DNA of 64,000 nucleotides from Chloroflexota bacterium (GTDB lineage: Bacteria > Chloroflexota > Dehalococcoidia > Lucifugimonadales > Lucifugimonadaceae): assembly GCA_013204555.1 (NCBI GenBank), contig JABMNO010000015.1:1-64000 (forward strand), given 5' to 3'. Below the pieces are notes generated by a model. The model ran no database searches and had not been told where the DNA came from. It saw nothing but the letters and a program-made list of their open reading frames with translations. Below are positions 1-8,820 of this stretch, one piece after another (position 1 is the first letter of the stretch; every line of letters begins with the position of its first letter). Position numbers and translations under genes: made by a program.

Positions 1-265
1 CCACTAGTTTGCTCGGCCGGAAGGTATTTGCCGGTCACCATCTACGCCGCGGAATACCCGGCACCCACTGGAAGAAAAATCTCTGCCGGCGCGTATCGCC
101 CCGGAAAGTCGAAGAACCCCCGCGTCAGCGGGAGCAGCTTCGCGACCCAATAACGCGGGCGAGGCACCGCGGCACACCCCCGCCTCAACCACCGGTCCAG
201 CGACTGATATCCAACCACGCCAACCGTCAACTCAACGCGCCCGTCGCGACCGCGGTGTTGTGGGG

Positions 266-290
266 GGCAATTCGTGAATTGCCGCTACGG
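266..290. repeat. Palindromic intergenic repeat, copy 1
   Basis: Arms GGCAATTC (266-273) and GAATTGCC (276-283) flank GT, and are followed by GCTACGG. The same tail GCTACGG follows another palindrome at 49977-49992. The arms differ between copies while the flanking G-run and ACGG tail are kept, as in a family of small mobile or REP-like palindromes. Confidence 0.6.
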
Positions 291-375
291 TTTCATTCGG
301 TGCGTAGCGACGCATGGCATGCGCCCCCACAGATGCGAGGGTCACGATCATTCCGTATCGCCACGCTCACACGTA

Positions 376-397
376 GGGGCACGTTGCAACGTGCCCC
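376..397. repeat. 22-bp perfect palindrome, copy 2
   Basis: GGGGCACGTTG is followed directly by its exact reverse complement, and preceded by GTA. An identical 22-bp element lies at 1701-1722, so the two copies bracket the hydroxyacid dehydrogenase gene. Confidence 0.75.
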
Positions 398-427
398 ACG
401 GAATCGTCAAATCAACCTCTGCTGGTC

Positions 428-1429
428 TTAAATAGGCAACACTACGGATGTTGGCTCTTCCCCACGGGCAACCCGAGAAACGTTCGCAATCGCGAACTCC
501 GTGCTCGTGTACATGGACTCAATAGCCCTCGATGCCAGGTGCGGCGTGATGATCACGTTGTCCATCTCAAACAGCGGGTTATCTACGGGAGTTGGCTCCT
601 GCTCAAGCACGTCCAAGCCAGCTCCGGCAATCTCGCCAGCACGCAGCGCCTCAATCAGCGCGGCCTCATCGACCACCGGACCTCGGCATGCGTTGATGAG
701 CATCGCAGTCTTCTTCATGAGGCCAAACTCACGAGTACTCATCATGCCCTTCGTAGTTGGCTCCAACGGCACGTGAAGAGTGACTACGTCTGAGACGGCG
801 AGCAACTCATCGAACGGGAGCTTGGTCGCGTTCAACTGCTCCGTAATCTCGTTCTCGAAATCTATGACGTCGTAGTAAACAATCTCGCAGTCCCAGCCCC
901 GCAGACGCTTCGCCACCGCCTGACCAATGCGGCCAAGCCCCACGATGCCCACGGTCTTCTCTTCCAGCGTGTGGTAATCCTCCGCTTCGCCGGGCATCAC
1001 GGCCTCGCCCAGCCACTTGCCCGCCCGCGCCGTGCGTATCTGGTGCTCCAGCCGTCGGTAGGCTGCGACCATCAGCGTGATGGTGTGCTCTGCCACCGCC
1101 ACACGGTTTCCACCACCGTTGTTGGCAACCTTCACACCAAGCTCATAAACGGCGGGCTTATCTATCCAGTCCGTACCAGCAGAAGTGGTCTGAACCAACT
1201 GCAGGTTGGGCAACTTGGACATCATCTCGGTGGTTAACGCTCGCACGCCAGCGGGGATGATCGCAACAGCGTCCTGGCACTGAGCAACTACCTCGTCAGC
1301 CGACTGTGTTGAGTCGACAAAAACAACTTCAACATCGTTGCCAGATTCCGCTGCGAGTTCCTTGAATCGCACCACTGATGCGTCGGTTTTTTTGTCCGGT
1401 GTCCCAAGAACCACTACTTGCTTTGCCAC
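428..1429 (-). CDS. D-2-hydroxyacid dehydrogenase (NAD-binding)
   Basis: 333-residue member of the D-isomer-specific 2-hydroxyacid dehydrogenase family, a soluble NAD(P)-dependent reductase of 2-oxo acids. The Rossmann motif GLGRIGQAVAKRL is present, as are the catalytic Arg (INACRGPVVDEAAL), Glu (LDVLEQEP) and His (ITPHLAS). The start is GTG at 1429, preceded by GGAGACAG at good spacing. There is no C-terminal ACT domain, so it is not classical serine-pathway SerA with feedback control. It is divergent from thrB across a palindrome-bearing gap. A second, unrelated-looking paralogue lies at 44662-45723. The substrate cannot be told from sequence. Confidence 0.88.
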   Translation of the reverse strand: MAKQVVVLGTPDKKTDASVVRFKELAAESGNDVEVVFVDSTQSADEVVAQCQDAVAIIPAGVRALTTEMMSKLPNLQLVQTTSAGTDWIDKPAVYELGVKVANNGGGNRVAVAEHTITLMVAAYRRLEHQIRTARAGKWLGEAVMPGEAEDYHTLEEKTVGIVGLGRIGQAVAKRLRGWDCEIVYYDVIDFENEITEQLNATKLPFDELLAVSDVVTLHVPLEPTTKGMMSTREFGLMKKTAMLINACRGPVVDEAALIEALRAGEIAGAGLDVLEQEPTPVDNPLFEMDNVIITPHLASRAIESMYTSTEFAIANVSRVARGEEPTSVVLPI

Positions 1430-1749
1430 TATCTGTCTCCATTGCCTGACCGTTTTTGTGGGGCCATCTGCCTCGGGTGGGCGACGTGCCCTCTCCCGAG
1501 TTGATCAATAAATAAACCTGCGTAACCGAGATTCCCGTGTGGGCCGGGATTATACTTCTCTGGTTGCGCGGGCGGAGACGCAATCTCAATTTCCATCTTG
1601 ATTTCAGCAGGTCAATCACAAATACGACATCCCCGGCCGGGCCAAACACACCCGCGCTCTAACCCCTGATACATTCCCGACACCTATTCATATGCAGGTA
1701 GGGGCACGTTGCAACGTGCCCCTGCGGAATAACCAAACACCCAACACCA
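1430..1749. other. Divergent intergenic region
   Basis: This gap separates the minus-strand hydroxyacid dehydrogenase from the plus-strand thrB operon and should hold both promoters. I could not pick out convincing -35/-10 pairs. It contains the second copy of the 22-bp palindrome (1701-1722), only about 27 bases upstream of the thrB start. Confidence 0.5.
1701..1722. repeat. 22-bp perfect palindrome, copy 3
   Basis: Identical to 376-397, again preceded by GTA; here flanking GCAGG/TGCGG bases extend the imperfect symmetry. It sits in what would be the leader of the thrB transcript, where it could fold into a hairpin; any regulatory role is inference. Confidence 0.75.
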
Positions 1750-2700
1750 ATGAACGAAATACAAAAAGTAACCGTGCGCGTCCCCGCCACCACCGCAAAC
1801 ATCGGTCCGGGGTTCGATTGCTTGGGCCTCGCGCTTGATATCTGGAGCGAACTCACCGTGGAGCGAGGTCCGTTCAGCGTCACCATGAACGGCGAGGGAG
1901 CGATCGCCGCCTCAATGCCGCTCGACCGAAGCAACCTGGTGGTGATCGCCACAGAAGCCGCGTTCAATGCAGCCGGAAAACCCATCCCTGAACTCACCTA
2001 CCGCTCTGGAAACGGAATCCCGTACTCCCGCGGCCTGGGCAGCAGCTCCGCAGCAATAGTCGCCGGTCTCCTCGCCGGAGCCAAATTGGCGGGCGTTGAA
2101 TTCGAACAGGAACAGTTGATCAAGCTCGCCGCAGACCTCGACGGTCACCCCGATAACGTTGCTCCAGCCATCCTCGGCGGCATGTGCGTTGGGATTCAGA
2201 CCGAGCTTGATGCAGAACTCGATCTCGACCCGAAGCCTGGCCGATGGATCACCAACCAGATCAAACTCCCGGATGATCTACAGGCTGTCATATTCGTCCC
2301 GGACCTTGAGGGTCCCACGCGTGAGGCTCGCGCGCTGCTCGCCCCTGAAGTCTCCCGCGCCGATGCCATCTTTAACGCCGGACGCACGGCACTGATCGTC
2401 AGCGCGTTCGCAAACGGCAGGCTTGATCTCCTCAGGTACGCCACTGAAGACCGGCTACACCAGCCAGCCCGCAGCAAGGTCTACCCCGCCATGAACCGAC
2501 TGATCGAGTCGTCATATGCGGGTGGGGCGCACGCTGCATTCCTATCTGGCGCCGGACCGTCAGTCGTCGCGCTGGCAACCACGCGTGAAATGACCGTGAT
2601 CTATGAGATGCACGAGGCGGCGCGACAGCACAACCTGCCCGGCAAGGCGATAGTTGCGAAACCAGCCGCAACCGGCGCATACGTGGCCAACGCAGAATGA
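1750..2700 (+). CDS. thrB: Homoserine kinase
   Basis: 316-residue GHMP-family kinase that phosphorylates homoserine with ATP in threonine biosynthesis. The N-terminal PATTANIGPGFDCLGLALD and the ATP-binding GLGSSSA loop (about residues 95-101) are diagnostic, and the C-terminal GAGPSVVAL motif is present. Length is normal for ThrB. It starts with ATG at 1750 and its stop overlaps the aspartokinase start by four bases (ATGA), so the two are translationally coupled. The pairing puts the first committed kinase of the aspartate pathway and the threonine branch in one operon. Confidence 0.95.
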   Translation: MNEIQKVTVRVPATTANIGPGFDCLGLALDIWSELTVERGPFSVTMNGEGAIAASMPLDRSNLVVIATEAAFNAAGKPIPELTYRSGNGIPYSRGLGSSSAAIVAGLLAGAKLAGVEFEQEQLIKLAADLDGHPDNVAPAILGGMCVGIQTELDAELDLDPKPGRWITNQIKLPDDLQAVIFVPDLEGPTREARALLAPEVSRADAIFNAGRTALIVSAFANGRLDLLRYATEDRLHQPARSKVYPAMNRLIESSYAGGAHAAFLSGAGPSVVALATTREMTVIYEMHEAARQHNLPGKAIVAKPAATGAYVANAE

Positions 2701-4442
2701 CTGCCGCACCTCGCAATATCATCGTCCAGAAGTACGGCGGAAGCTCCGTCGCCGACGCCGAAAAGATTCGCGCCGTCGCAGACCGTATCTGTAAAACCCG
2801 TGCGACTGGCGCTGATGTAGTGGTAACAGTCTCTGCGATGGGTGATGCCACAGATGAACTGATCGCCCTCGCAAACGCCGTGGTCGGCGATCAGGGGCCA
2901 CCTGATCCGCGCGAGATGGACACACTGCTATCAACAGGAGAACTTGTCTCTGCGTCGCTAATGGCGATGGCTATCAGGGCGCGCGGCCATGACGTAATCA
3001 GCCTCAGCGGCATCCAGGCCGGAATCAAGACCGACTCACGCCACGGCTCCGCCAGAATCGCAAATATCGACCCCACCCGCATCATCCGCGAGTTGGACGC
3101 CGGAAGAGTGGTCGTGGTCGCAGGCTTTCAGGGTCTCGCTGACACTCAAGACGTAACAACGCTGGGACGCGGAGCATCCGACACCACAGCTGTGGCGTTG
3201 GCCGCTCGCCTTGGTGCTGCGCGCTGCGAGATATATACCGATGTGGACGGCATTTACACCACGGACCCTCGCATAGTTCCCGAGGCGAGGAAACTGGCCG
3301 AGATCGACTACGGCGACATGCTTGAGATGGCCAGCCTCGGCGCCAAGATGAATCCGCGCTCGATAGAGCTCGGAGCCGTCTACGGCGTGCCGATACTCGT
3401 TGCGTCGACGTTTGAAGACTTGCCCGGCACGCTGATTCACGGTGAGAGCCTCAGGGGTTCCACCACCATGGAGATTCGCAACGCAGTCACCGCTGTGGAA
3501 GTGGAACGTGATGTCGCTGAAGTGTCGCTTCGGACCAATGAATCTCGCCCCGGCACTTCTGCGGCGTTGTTCGAAAGGGTCGCTGAGCGCGGCGTCAACG
3601 TAGACGTGATCCTCGCTAACGACGCACCCGGTGGCGACGCGTCTGACATCACCTTCACGGTGGCCTCGAAGGATCTGGCGAGTGCAATTTCGGCTGCGAG
3701 CGAAGCACCTAACGCCACCGTAGAAAGCCGCTCTGATCTGGCAAAGGTCAGCATCGTAGGCACCGGCATGCAAAACAGTCCTGGCTACGCAGCCCGCATG
3801 TTCCGAACGCTCTCCAGCCACGGCGTGAACATCCACCTGATGGCGACGGCCGAAGTCCACATCACCTGCATCGTCGACGCATCTGCCGTCGATGAAGGGG
3901 CGGCCGCCCTGGCTCGGGAGTTCGAGGCGCCGATTATCGAGTCTGTGCCGCCACCAATGGAAGCGTTCAAATACCCGGTCACGGGGCTTGCGATCGCACG
4001 GAGCGCCGCCAGGATCACCGTGCGGGGAGTTATCGACCGGCCCGGTGTCGCTGCTGGAATTTTCGAGCCACTGGCCGAAGCAGGCATCTCCGTTGACGTT
4101 CTAGTCCAGACAGCGGCCAGCGACGGACGAACCGACATGGCTTTCACCGTTGAGGAAGATGAGGCGGCACGAGCGAAACAGACGGTAGAAGCCGTGACCG
4201 ACGTCGAATTCACTGAGGTGCTTGTTGACGCCGCTATGTCCAAGGTGAGCGTGGTTGGCGCTGGCCTTCAGAGCACGCCCGGGCAGGCGGCGAAGATGTT
4301 CCGCACCATGGCAAACTCGGGCGTCAATATCCGCTCCATCACAACCGCCGACATCCGCATCACGTGCCTGGTGGATTCTGACGATGTCCCGGTGTCTGCG
4401 CGTGCACTACATGCAGCGTTCAATCTCGCGGATCCTCGATAG
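2697..4442 (+). CDS. lysC: Aspartate kinase with four ACT domains
   Basis: Catalyses ATP-dependent phosphorylation of aspartate, the entry step to Lys, Thr and Met. The kinase domain (about residues 8-250) has KYGGSS (12-17) and ASDTTAVALA. At 581 residues it is far longer than the usual ~400: two regulatory ACT pairs follow, at about 262-345 plus 349-415 and again at about 427-510 plus 515-581. The repeats are visibly homologous (KVSIVGTGMQNSPGYAARMF and KVSVVGAGLQSTPGQAAKMF). A tandem four-ACT layout is known from cyanobacterial aspartokinases such as Synechocystis; here it probably gives combined Lys/Thr feedback, which is inference. ATGA overlap with thrB; the next gene starts six bases after the stop. 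Confidence 0.95.
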   Translation: MTAAPRNIIVQKYGGSSVADAEKIRAVADRICKTRATGADVVVTVSAMGDATDELIALANAVVGDQGPPDPREMDTLLSTGELVSASLMAMAIRARGHDVISLSGIQAGIKTDSRHGSARIANIDPTRIIRELDAGRVVVVAGFQGLADTQDVTTLGRGASDTTAVALAARLGAARCEIYTDVDGIYTTDPRIVPEARKLAEIDYGDMLEMASLGAKMNPRSIELGAVYGVPILVASTFEDLPGTLIHGESLRGSTTMEIRNAVTAVEVERDVAEVSLRTNESRPGTSAALFERVAERGVNVDVILANDAPGGDASDITFTVASKDLASAISAASEAPNATVESRSDLAKVSIVGTGMQNSPGYAARMFRTLSSHGVNIHLMATAEVHITCIVDASAVDEGAAALAREFEAPIIESVPPPMEAFKYPVTGLAIARSAARITVRGVIDRPGVAAGIFEPLAEAGISVDVLVQTAASDGRTDMAFTVEEDEAARAKQTVEAVTDVEFTEVLVDAAMSKVSVVGAGLQSTPGQAAKMFRTMANSGVNIRSITTADIRITCLVDSDDVPVSARALHAAFNLADPR

Positions 4443-4448
4443 CAACTC

Positions 4449-5183
4449 ATGAGCGAGCCCTTTCTTTGCGTGGTAATTCCCGCGTTCAACGAGGAGAAGT
4501 TGATCGGCGACGCCATCGCCCAGCTGTCAGACCATCTCTCAACAAAAACTTACTCATGGGAGATCATCGTCTCCGATGACGGCAGTTCTGACCGCACGGC
4601 GGAGATCGTGACCGACGCCGCTGAGCGCGACAACCGTGTCCGCCTGGTTCAGATACCGCACCGGGGCAAAGGCGCCGCAATGCAGGCTGGCATGCTGGCC
4701 TCAAACGCGGCGTGGCGCTTCATGTGTGATGCAGACCTCTCAATGCCCGCTGATCAGATCGACCGTTTCTTCGTCAACGACGAACCCGCTTACGACATTG
4801 GCGTTGGCTCACGTGAGGCTCCCGGCTCGCGACGCATAAACGAGCCGTGGCGACGTCATTTCATTGGCCGCATCTACAACTATGCAGCCCGGATGTTCGC
4901 CGTCCGCGGGCTGGACGACACGCAATGCGGATTCAAGATGTATCGCGGCGCGCTTGCAGACAGTATCTTTGGTGGACAGACACTTCCGGGGTTTGGCTTT
5001 GATGTGGAAGTTCTCTTCCTTGCTCAGAAGCAAGATGCAAATATGGAAGAGATCGCCATCGACTGGTACTACCGCCAGGAGAGCAAAGTCAGTCTCATTG
5101 GCGGTGCGCTTGGATTCATTGATATATTCCGTGTGCGCCTGAACAACTCTCGCGGCGTCTATCGCGATACGGCCTCAAAATGA
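4449..5183 (+). CDS. GT2 glycosyltransferase, ALG5 (dolichyl-P-glucose synthase)-like
   Basis: 244-residue GT-A fold family 2 glycosyltransferase. VVIPAFNEE near the N terminus, SDDGSSDRT and the metal-binding DADLSMP are in the order expected for the family. The HRGKGAAMQAGM segment and the QCGFKMYRG motif resemble polyprenyl-phosphate glucosyltransferases of the ALG5/DPG type. There is no C-terminal membrane domain. It is tightly packed after lysC and overlaps the CoA-binding gene by four bases. Likely product: a lipid-linked hexose used for envelope glycosylation; sugar and lipid are inferred. Confidence 0.82.
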   Translation: MSEPFLCVVIPAFNEEKLIGDAIAQLSDHLSTKTYSWEIIVSDDGSSDRTAEIVTDAAERDNRVRLVQIPHRGKGAAMQAGMLASNAAWRFMCDADLSMPADQIDRFFVNDEPAYDIGVGSREAPGSRRINEPWRRHFIGRIYNYAARMFAVRGLDDTQCGFKMYRGALADSIFGGQTLPGFGFDVEVLFLAQKQDANMEEIAIDWYYRQESKVSLIGGALGFIDIFRVRLNNSRGVYRDTASK

Positions 5184-5632
5184 ACATGATGCAATCTTCT
5201 GAATCAGAAACGATTGATCGCGTACTTGGCTACGTCCGGTCGATCGCCGTCATCGGTCTATCTTCTGATCCTGTTCGGCCCAGTTACACCGTGACCTCAT
5301 ACATGGTGAGCCAGGGAATGAAAATTGTCCCGGTGAATCCACATGAGACAGAAGTGTTCGGAGTAGCCGCTGTCGATTCGCTGAACGATATCGAGGGCGA
5401 AATTGACGTTGTAAACGTCTTCCGAAGACCGGCCGCCGCACCACAAGTCGCCAGATTGGCTGTAGAGAAGGGCGCCCGCGCTCTGTGGATGCAACCCGGT
5501 GCCGAGAACGATCTTGCGGCTGAGATTGCACGCGAAGCTGGACTGGACGTAGTCAGCGGCCCATGCCTCATGGTGCAACACAAACTATGGTCCTACCGAC
5601 AACGGGCAGCACAGCATCCCAACGAGGCCTGA
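5180..5632 (+). CDS. CoA-binding domain protein (YccU-like)
   Basis: 150-residue single-domain protein of the CoA_binding_2 type, a Rossmann-like fold. AVIGLSSDPVRPSYTV is the nucleotide-binding loop, and the VNVFRRP and GARALWMQPGAEN segments match the family. Such proteins bind CoA; no reaction is established for stand-alone versions. The gene overlaps the upstream glycosyltransferase by an ATGA and the downstream one overlaps it, so it belongs to the same operon although its link to glycosylation is unknown. Confidence 0.85.
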   Translation: MNMMQSSESETIDRVLGYVRSIAVIGLSSDPVRPSYTVTSYMVSQGMKIVPVNPHETEVFGVAAVDSLNDIEGEIDVVNVFRRPAAAPQVARLAVEKGARALWMQPGAENDLAAEIAREAGLDVVSGPCLMVQHKLWSYRQRAAQHPNEA

Positions 5633-6378
5633 ATATTACTGACGCACCGCGTGAGCAATTGGCGGAAGTCCCGCTGGTCGCCGTTGTTGTGCCCACATAC
5701 AACGAGGCCGAGAATCTTCCCGTCCTGATCCAACAACTCGGCGAACTCAACATCGCTCGCATGGGATTTGTAATCGTTGATGACAAATCACCGGACGGAA
5801 CAGGGAAGATCGCCGACCGACTTGCGTCTGAATTTGACGGCTACTTCCAGGTACTTCACCGCCCCCGGAAGCTTGGACTTGGGAGCGCGTACGTCGCCGG
5901 CTTCAAACTTGCCCTGGATGCCGGGGCAGAATTCATCATCGAAATGGACGCCGACCTCTCGCACCCCACTGATCAGGTACCTGAACTGCTCAACAAACTC
6001 CGAGAGTTTGATGTCGTGGTGGGCACTCGATACTCGCCCGGAGGGGACGTAGATCCGTCTTGGAATCTTGGCAGGAGATTACTCAGCAGGCTGGGAAACG
6101 TTGGGATACGCACACTGGTTGGCGTGCACGTTAGTGATGCGACATCTGGTTTCAAAGCCTTCAGGCGTTCGGCGCTCGAAAAGGTCGATCTCAATGACTT
6201 CCAGACGACTGGCTTTGCGTTCCAGGCGGAGATGACACTGGCCTGTCAGAGGGCCGGTCTTGAGATCGGCGAGCACCCATATACGTTCGGAACGAGGTCT
6301 GCGGGCCAATCCAAGATGAGTGCTGGCATCGTTTATGAGGCTATAGTCCGACTACTCCCGCTGCGATTCCGGCGGTAG
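5563..6378 (+). CDS. Polyprenol monophosphomannose synthase-like GT2
   Basis: Family 2 glycosyltransferase like the catalytic domain of dolichol-phosphate mannose synthase (DPM1/Ppm1). It has VVVPTYNEAENLPVL, VDDKSPDGT, the acidic MDADLSHP and the DATSGFKAFRR segment of that subgroup. It ends at ...LLPLRFRR with no GtrA-like membrane tail. Homology begins only near residue 35, and the ATG at 5563 would overlap the preceding gene by 70 bases; ATG 5587 or TTG 5659 are alternative starts. With the ALG5-like gene two genes upstream it suggests lipid-linked mannose and glucose donors for extracytoplasmic glycosylation. Confidence 0.85.
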   Translation: MPHGATQTMVLPTTGSTASQRGLNITDAPREQLAEVPLVAVVVPTYNEAENLPVLIQQLGELNIARMGFVIVDDKSPDGTGKIADRLASEFDGYFQVLHRPRKLGLGSAYVAGFKLALDAGAEFIIEMDADLSHPTDQVPELLNKLREFDVVVGTRYSPGGDVDPSWNLGRRLLSRLGNVGIRTLVGVHVSDATSGFKAFRRSALEKVDLNDFQTTGFAFQAEMTLACQRAGLEIGEHPYTFGTRSAGQSKMSAGIVYEAIVRLLPLRFRR

Positions 6379-6536
6379 TAACAACAAGAGCGCTCTAGTT
6401 GGAAACTTCCGAAACCAGTTACGTTTCCGTGTAAAGCGCGTAGAAAACCGCTTGAAGAAGTAGCGCGACGGTTCTTACGATGCGCACGACGCTATTCAAT
6501 ACGTCGTGAATGTCATGAGAATTATCGAGCAGACAG

Positions 6537-7367
6537 ATGCAGCAACCTATCAACGACTACCAGTCTCCAACCGAGATGATGACGCAGGCGGCCGTGGCCC
6601 ACGCGCTGAACGGCCAATGGTCAGACGCGACTCAGGCCAATCGAAAACTTATCGCGCTCAATCCGTTGGATGTTGAGGCGCACAACCGTCTTGGCAAAGC
6701 CCTCGCGGCCTCTGGAAACATCCAGGATGCGATTGCGGCATACAGCCGGGTTATAGAACTCGATCCGTATAACAAGATCGCCCAGCGCTATCTGACCCGA
6801 CTGGAGGCTGCCGGTAAAGATGGCAATCTCACTGAGATATCGGGCGCCGCCATAGAGATGGCACGCGTATCGGGCAGCACGACCGGCTCCGCCATCGTCA
6901 CGCGGCTCGTACGAACAGCCGGTCCCGATGTCACCGGCGGTTCAGCGGTTGGCGATCAACTCAAGTTGGAGCCGTCACCCGCTGGCATCAGAGTTTCGAC
7001 GACGAACGGAAAGTACCTCGGCGTGGTGAATCCGAAACTGAGCGTGCGATTGGCAAGACTCGTCATGAAAGGCAGCCGGTACGACGCATTCGTGGCGCAC
7101 GTTACCGATGACGACTTCCGGGTCAACATTGTCGAATCGTTCAAGCACCCATCGATGATGAACGTGATTTCGTTCCCCGCGCAGTATGTCGAGCACGATG
7201 AGCCGATCACGGAGATCGACCGCTACGACCTCAGTGAGGCGGGCGCGGTCACAGGACTCCAGGACGGCTCGCAGTTGATGGAAGTTGAAGACGACGAGTC
7301 TGTCGCATCTGCCGACGGCCGGACGATGTCAATGCTGTCCGGTTCAATGGACTCGCCTGATCTGTAG
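6537..7367 (+). CDS. TPR protein with HIRAN-like C-terminal region
   Basis: 276 residues, predicted cytosolic with no signal peptide. Residues about 15-83 form two tetratricopeptide repeats (NPLDVEAHNRLGKALAASGN, then DAIAAYSRVIELDPYN). A linker follows, then a compact domain around GIRVSTTNGKYLGVVNPKLS and KGSRYDAFVAHV that resembles a HIRAN-like small beta domain; this resemblance is my reading of the pattern, not a database match. The C terminus is acidic (VEDDESVAS). It follows the glycosyltransferase operon after 158 bases, so probably has its own promoter. Function unknown; TPRs suggest protein binding. Confidence 0.75.
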   Translation: MQQPINDYQSPTEMMTQAAVAHALNGQWSDATQANRKLIALNPLDVEAHNRLGKALAASGNIQDAIAAYSRVIELDPYNKIAQRYLTRLEAAGKDGNLTEISGAAIEMARVSGSTTGSAIVTRLVRTAGPDVTGGSAVGDQLKLEPSPAGIRVSTTNGKYLGVVNPKLSVRLARLVMKGSRYDAFVAHVTDDDFRVNIVESFKHPSMMNVISFPAQYVEHDEPITEIDRYDLSEAGAVTGLQDGSQLMEVEDDESVASADGRTMSMLSGSMDSPDL

Positions 7368-7376
7368 GCCCACCGC

Positions 7377-8723
7377 CTAGCCGTATCCGGCCCGCTCCAG
7401 CACTCGTCCCACGGCGTCAACGAAGCCATCAACCTGATCGTCCGTTATCGCGACTGAAATATTGCCCGCGCACTGCGGAGATAGCGCGTACCCTTCGTTC
7501 AACAGACCAAGGTACATATGGTCTGCCAGCGTCTTGTCCGCTGATTTCAGCGACCGGTAATCAACGATCTGCTCGTTTGTGAACTGCAAGCTGAACAGAG
7601 ACTCAACACCCGTGACGCCCATTGGCGCTTCACGGTCTGATATCAGGCTACGGAGCTTTGTTCGAAGGTCCTCACCCTTTGAACCAATCTGCTGAAAAAC
7701 TTCAGGGGTGAGGCTTTTCAGGGTTGCGATTCCGGCTGCAGCCGTCATTGGATTGCCGTTGAACGTCCCGGCATGCTTCACACGTGGCCCCGTTGCGGGA
7801 TCAAATAGCTCCATGATTTCGTTCTTGCCGCCGAACGCACCAACTGGAAGTCCGCCGCCAATGATCTTGCCCATGGCTGTCATATCCGGCGTGATGCCAA
7901 AATACTGCTGGGAACCGCCCGACGACACCCGGAGTGAGATCACTTCGTCAAATATCAGGACGATTCCAAGTTCGGTGGTGACATCACGCAGCGTCTGCAA
8001 AAATTCCGGGTTCGCTGGCAGCATCCCGAGTCGCCCGGAAACCGGCTCAATTATCACCGCTGCAATATCGTCCGCGTTCGCCCGAATAATCGCCTCAGCA
8101 GCTTCTGAATTGTTGTACGGCACGACGATGGTCGTATCCAGAACCCGGTCTGAGATGCCTTCGTAGTCGTGTAACGCGTTAGGCTCCAGCTCGTCACCCA
8201 CGTCGTCAAACGAAGGATTTACGCTGACAGCGACATCTTCGTGGGCGCCGTGATACCCGCCCTCGCTCTTCACAATCTTCTGCCTACCCGTAAAGGCCCT
8301 CGCTGCCCGGATGGCATTCAACGTGCCCTCTGTGCCTGAGTTGACGAACCGGACTTTCTCCACTGACGGGATTCGCTCGCAGATGAGTTCTGCCCACTCA
8401 ATCACCAGTTCTGATGGAGCCGGGTAAGAGAGCCCTCGGTCCACCTGTGCTTCCACGGCTTCGATCACCGCAGGGTGCCTGTGGCCAAGTATCAGCGTCG
8501 TCATGTTGCTGATGAAGTCGACGCGCTCATTGCCATCAACATCCGTCATGGTCGAACCCTGGCCCCGAGCGATGTACACCGGAAACGGTTTCCACCAGAT
8601 TGAATTACGAGAATCGCCGCCGGGCAGAGACTTCTTCGCGCGTTCGTTCAACTTGGCAGAGGCCGGATTCGCCTCTGCGTAACGCTGTATTTCCTGATCA
8701 AGGGCAGTGGTAGCGGTAGTCAT
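7377..8723 (-). CDS. Class III aminotransferase, glutamate-1-semialdehyde aminomutase-like
   Basis: PLP-dependent fold-type I enzyme, about 448 residues. The cofactor-binding FVNSGTEGTLNAIRAAR, the IIEPVSGR and FDEVIS segments and the Schiff-base lysine in MGKIIGGGLPVGAFGGK are all there. These match glutamate-1-semialdehyde 2,1-aminomutase and its many relatives. No tetrapyrrole genes are nearby, so the true substrate is open and I give no symbol. The start is ATG 8723 after GAGAGAAA; the frame stays open upstream to 8873 but that would run into the sirtuin gene and adds no family sequence. Confidence 0.85.
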   Translation of the reverse strand: MTTATTALDQEIQRYAEANPASAKLNERAKKSLPGGDSRNSIWWKPFPVYIARGQGSTMTDVDGNERVDFISNMTTLILGHRHPAVIEAVEAQVDRGLSYPAPSELVIEWAELICERIPSVEKVRFVNSGTEGTLNAIRAARAFTGRQKIVKSEGGYHGAHEDVAVSVNPSFDDVGDELEPNALHDYEGISDRVLDTTIVVPYNNSEAAEAIIRANADDIAAVIIEPVSGRLGMLPANPEFLQTLRDVTTELGIVLIFDEVISLRVSSGGSQQYFGITPDMTAMGKIIGGGLPVGAFGGKNEIMELFDPATGPRVKHAGTFNGNPMTAAAGIATLKSLTPEVFQQIGSKGEDLRTKLRSLISDREAPMGVTGVESLFSLQFTNEQIVDYRSLKSADKTLADHMYLGLLNEGYALSPQCAGNISVAITDDQVDGFVDAVGRVLERAGYG

Positions 8724-8820
8724 ATTTTTTCTCTCACGTGAATTGACCGTCGCAGGGAACGCACATATTACTCTTGCCACAGTCACGCTGTAATCGCGAA
8801 CATCTGGCGTAATGCGTTGT

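Larger units (their letters stand above)
1..427. other. Intergenic region, no supported gene
   Basis: I see no credible gene here. The open frames on both strands are arginine- and proline-rich, match no family I recognise, and overlap each other. The stretch carries two palindromic repeats (described separately) and may hold the far end of a neighbouring transcription unit. It lies downstream of the minus-strand hydroxyacid dehydrogenase that ends at 428. Confidence 0.5.

Noticed and set aside
9-431. 140-codon plus-strand open frame at the left end
   Set aside because: Arg/Pro-rich, no family resemblance, runs through two palindromic repeats; looks like chance in high-GC DNA.
3036-3860. 274-codon frame antisense to the aspartokinase
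   Set aside because: Lies wholly opposite a clear lysC and reads as a His/Arg-rich shadow.
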